DNA of 33,011 nt from JBDRDD01 sp043821115. GTDB lineage: Bacteria > CAYTYR01 > UBA6262 > DAOVJB01. The stretch is from contig JBDRDD010000025.1 of NCBI GenBank assembly GCA_043821115.1, positions 1 through 33,011 on the forward strand. The letters run 5' to 3'. Below are positions 32,249-33,011 of this stretch, piece after piece. Made by a program: the position numbers and the translations under genes. Every line of letters starts with the position of its first letter. Within the stretch, counting starts at the first letter, position 1. The notes below the pieces were generated by a model. It did no database searches. It was not told where the DNA came from and saw nothing but the letters and a program-made list of their open reading frames with translations.

Positions 32249-32319
32249 GCGGGTGTAGCTTAGTGGTAAAGCTCCAGCCTTCCAAGCTGGCCATGTGGGT
32301 TCGATTCCCATCACCCGCT
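32249..32319 (+). tRNA. tRNA-Gly (anticodon UCC)
   Basis: 71 bases. GCGGGTG pairs with CACCCGC, the anticodon loop CTTCCAA gives UCC, and GGTTCGATTCC is the T arm. The discriminator is U, as usual for bacterial tRNA-Gly. CCA is not encoded. It corresponds to glyT. Confidence 0.95.
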
Positions 32320-32355
32320 TGTGAATTTGCCTTTTTGAACTGTTGGTATTATTGC

Positions 32356-32384
32356 TTGACAAGTTTAGTTTTTTTTGATAGTCT
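32356..32384 (+). promoter_or_regulatory. Second promoter, before tRNA-Thr(GGU), PilZ gene and tuf
   Basis: TTGACA (32356-32361), a 17-base T-rich spacer and TAGTCT (32379-32384). The -35 box is perfect and the -10 box matches 4 of 6. It would let the last tRNA, the PilZ gene and tuf be transcribed independently of the first three tRNAs. TTGGTATTATT just upstream is also found upstream of the lysS promoter. Confidence 0.6.
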
Positions 32385-32408
32385 AATTAAAAGAATGGCA
32401 TTTTTTTT

Positions 32409-32483
<75 letters not shown>

Positions 32484-32500
32484 CTTTGAAGGAGAAAATA

Positions 32501-32875
32501 ATGGAAGAAAGACGAAAGTTTGTCCGTTTACAAAAGCCTGTTGAGGTAAAGTATAAATTCGCATCAGAATCTTCTAAAGATGAGGAAACTAAAACTAGAG
32601 ACATAAGTGAAGGTGGAGTAAGAATTATGATGAATACAAAGATTCTTCCTGGCAATATTATTGATCTGGAAATAATCCTTCCGGATACTGCAGAGCCTAT
32701 AAAAGCTCTTGGAGAGACCGTGTGGGAAGAGGAATTTCTCGAAGGAAGGAACCTTGCCTACGAGATAGGTGTTAAATTTATCAAAATATCCCCTAAAGAC
32801 AGGGAAAAAATAAGCAAACACGTATATAAGTTTTTACGTGAAGGGGGCAATCCTCAGGAACCCTATGACGATTAA
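32501..32875 (+). CDS. Small stand-alone PilZ-domain protein (cyclic di-GMP receptor)
   Basis: 124 residues from the ATG at 32501, with AAGGAGA six bases upstream; a longer frame would run back into the tRNA. The two PilZ ligand motifs are present: RxxxR as R5-K-F-V-R9, and DxSxxG as D34-I-S36-E-G-G39. They are followed by a beta-barrel pattern (VRIMMNTKILPGNIIDLEI, GETVWEE, YEIGVKFIKI) and a C-terminal helix. Such single-domain proteins bind cyclic di-GMP and pass the signal to a partner protein. The partner is unknown. The gene lies between tRNA-Thr(GGU) and tuf, where E. coli tufB operons have no gene; its expression should therefore follow that of translation genes. Only 14 bases separate it from tuf. 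Confidence 0.85.
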   Translation: MEERRKFVRLQKPVEVKYKFASESSKDEETKTRDISEGGVRIMMNTKILPGNIIDLEIILPDTAEPIKALGETVWEEEFLEGRNLAYEIGVKFIKISPKDREKISKHVYKFLREGGNPQEPYDD

Positions 32876-32889
32876 GGAGGGAAGCAATA

Positions 32890-33011
32890 ATGGCTAAAGA
32901 GAAATTCGAGAGAACAAAACCGCACGTGAACGTTGGAACGATCGGTCATGTGGATCACGGGAAAACGACACTTACGGCGGCTATCTGCACGATACTGTCG
33001 AAGAGTGGACA
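32890..33011 (+). CDS. tuf: Elongation factor Tu, N-terminal part only
   Basis: The first 40 codons are in the window; the rest continues past the right edge. MAKEKFERTKPHVNVGTIGH is the standard EF-Tu start and GHVDHGKT (19-26) is the GTP-binding P-loop. AAGGAGGG precedes the ATG. EF-Tu carries aminoacyl-tRNA to the ribosome using GTP. The arrangement Thr-Tyr-Gly-Thr tRNAs before tuf is that of tufB operons in Proteobacteria and others. Confidence 0.97.
   Translation, partial: MAKEKFERTKPHVNVGTIGHVDHGKTTLTAAICTILSKSG

Noticed and set aside
32320..32340. A third riboswitch aptamer on the minus strand, suggested by AAAGGCAAATTC
   Set aside because: No P2 hairpin, GACGCAAA or CCGGGT segment follows; the downstream bases are tRNA-Gly.

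Overview
The window is a dense stretch of a bacterial chromosome with two membranes. The evidence for a diderm is a LolC/E-type permease with LolD, TamB, MlaE/F/D and type IV pilus-like pseudopilins. Core housekeeping genes make up most of it. Many Arg codons are AGG/AGA and many Ile codons are ATA, and GC is moderate (mid 40s % by eye). The mix of genes (diderm envelope systems beside a Firmicutes-like mcsA-mcsB-clpC...radA-PIN/TRAM-ispD-ispF-cysE-cysS-rlmB order) fits a little-cultured diderm such as Omnitrophota or a relative in the PVC/Elusimicrobia area. That placement is inference, not something the sequence proves. I see no transposase, integrase, CRISPR array or phage gene.

Layout. 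1-764 (+): the end of a DinG-like helicase and a flavin-reductase-like protein, closed by a hairpin at 772-799. 835-4832 (-): three genes with prepilin-type N-termini in PilV-PilW-PilX order; the first is a 740-residue protein carrying about six carboxypeptidase-regulatory-like repeats. 4833-5158 (-): the leader of that operon, with a consensus sigma70 promoter, two complete tandem cyclic di-GMP-I (GEMM) riboswitch aptamers, and an intrinsic terminator after each. 5196-12870 (+): lysS, a lipoprotein-release permease and ATPase, then mcsA, mcsB and clpC (protein-arginine kinase and its Clp unfoldase). 12921-18145 (+): a promoter and a large tamB. 18166-25420 (+): an extended -10 promoter, rpsF-ssb-rpsR-rplI-dnaB, alr, and mlaE-mlaF-mlaD, where MlaD is long and ends in a probable beta-barrel. 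25447-32020 (+): radA, a membrane PIN/TRAM protein, ispD, ispF, cysE, cysS and rlmB. 32007-33011 (+): a perfect consensus promoter, then tRNA-Thr(UGU), tRNA-Tyr(GUA), tRNA-Gly(UCC), a second promoter, tRNA-Thr(GGU), a small PilZ-domain gene and the start of tuf.

Three themes stand out. First, cyclic di-GMP acts at both ends: a two-aptamer riboswitch leader controls surface pseudopilins, and a PilZ receptor gene sits inside the classical tRNA-tufB operon. Second, lipid and lipoprotein traffic to the outer membrane is concentrated here (LolC/E-LolD, TamB, MlaEFD), and the MlaD architecture suggests a one-protein bridge across the envelope. Third, the gene order matches the Firmicutes clpC-to-rlmB region, but about 12.5 kb of envelope and replication/ribosome genes lie between clpC and radA. 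Within cysS, a block of roughly 300 bases is far more AT-rich than its surroundings, which suggests local gene mosaicism.
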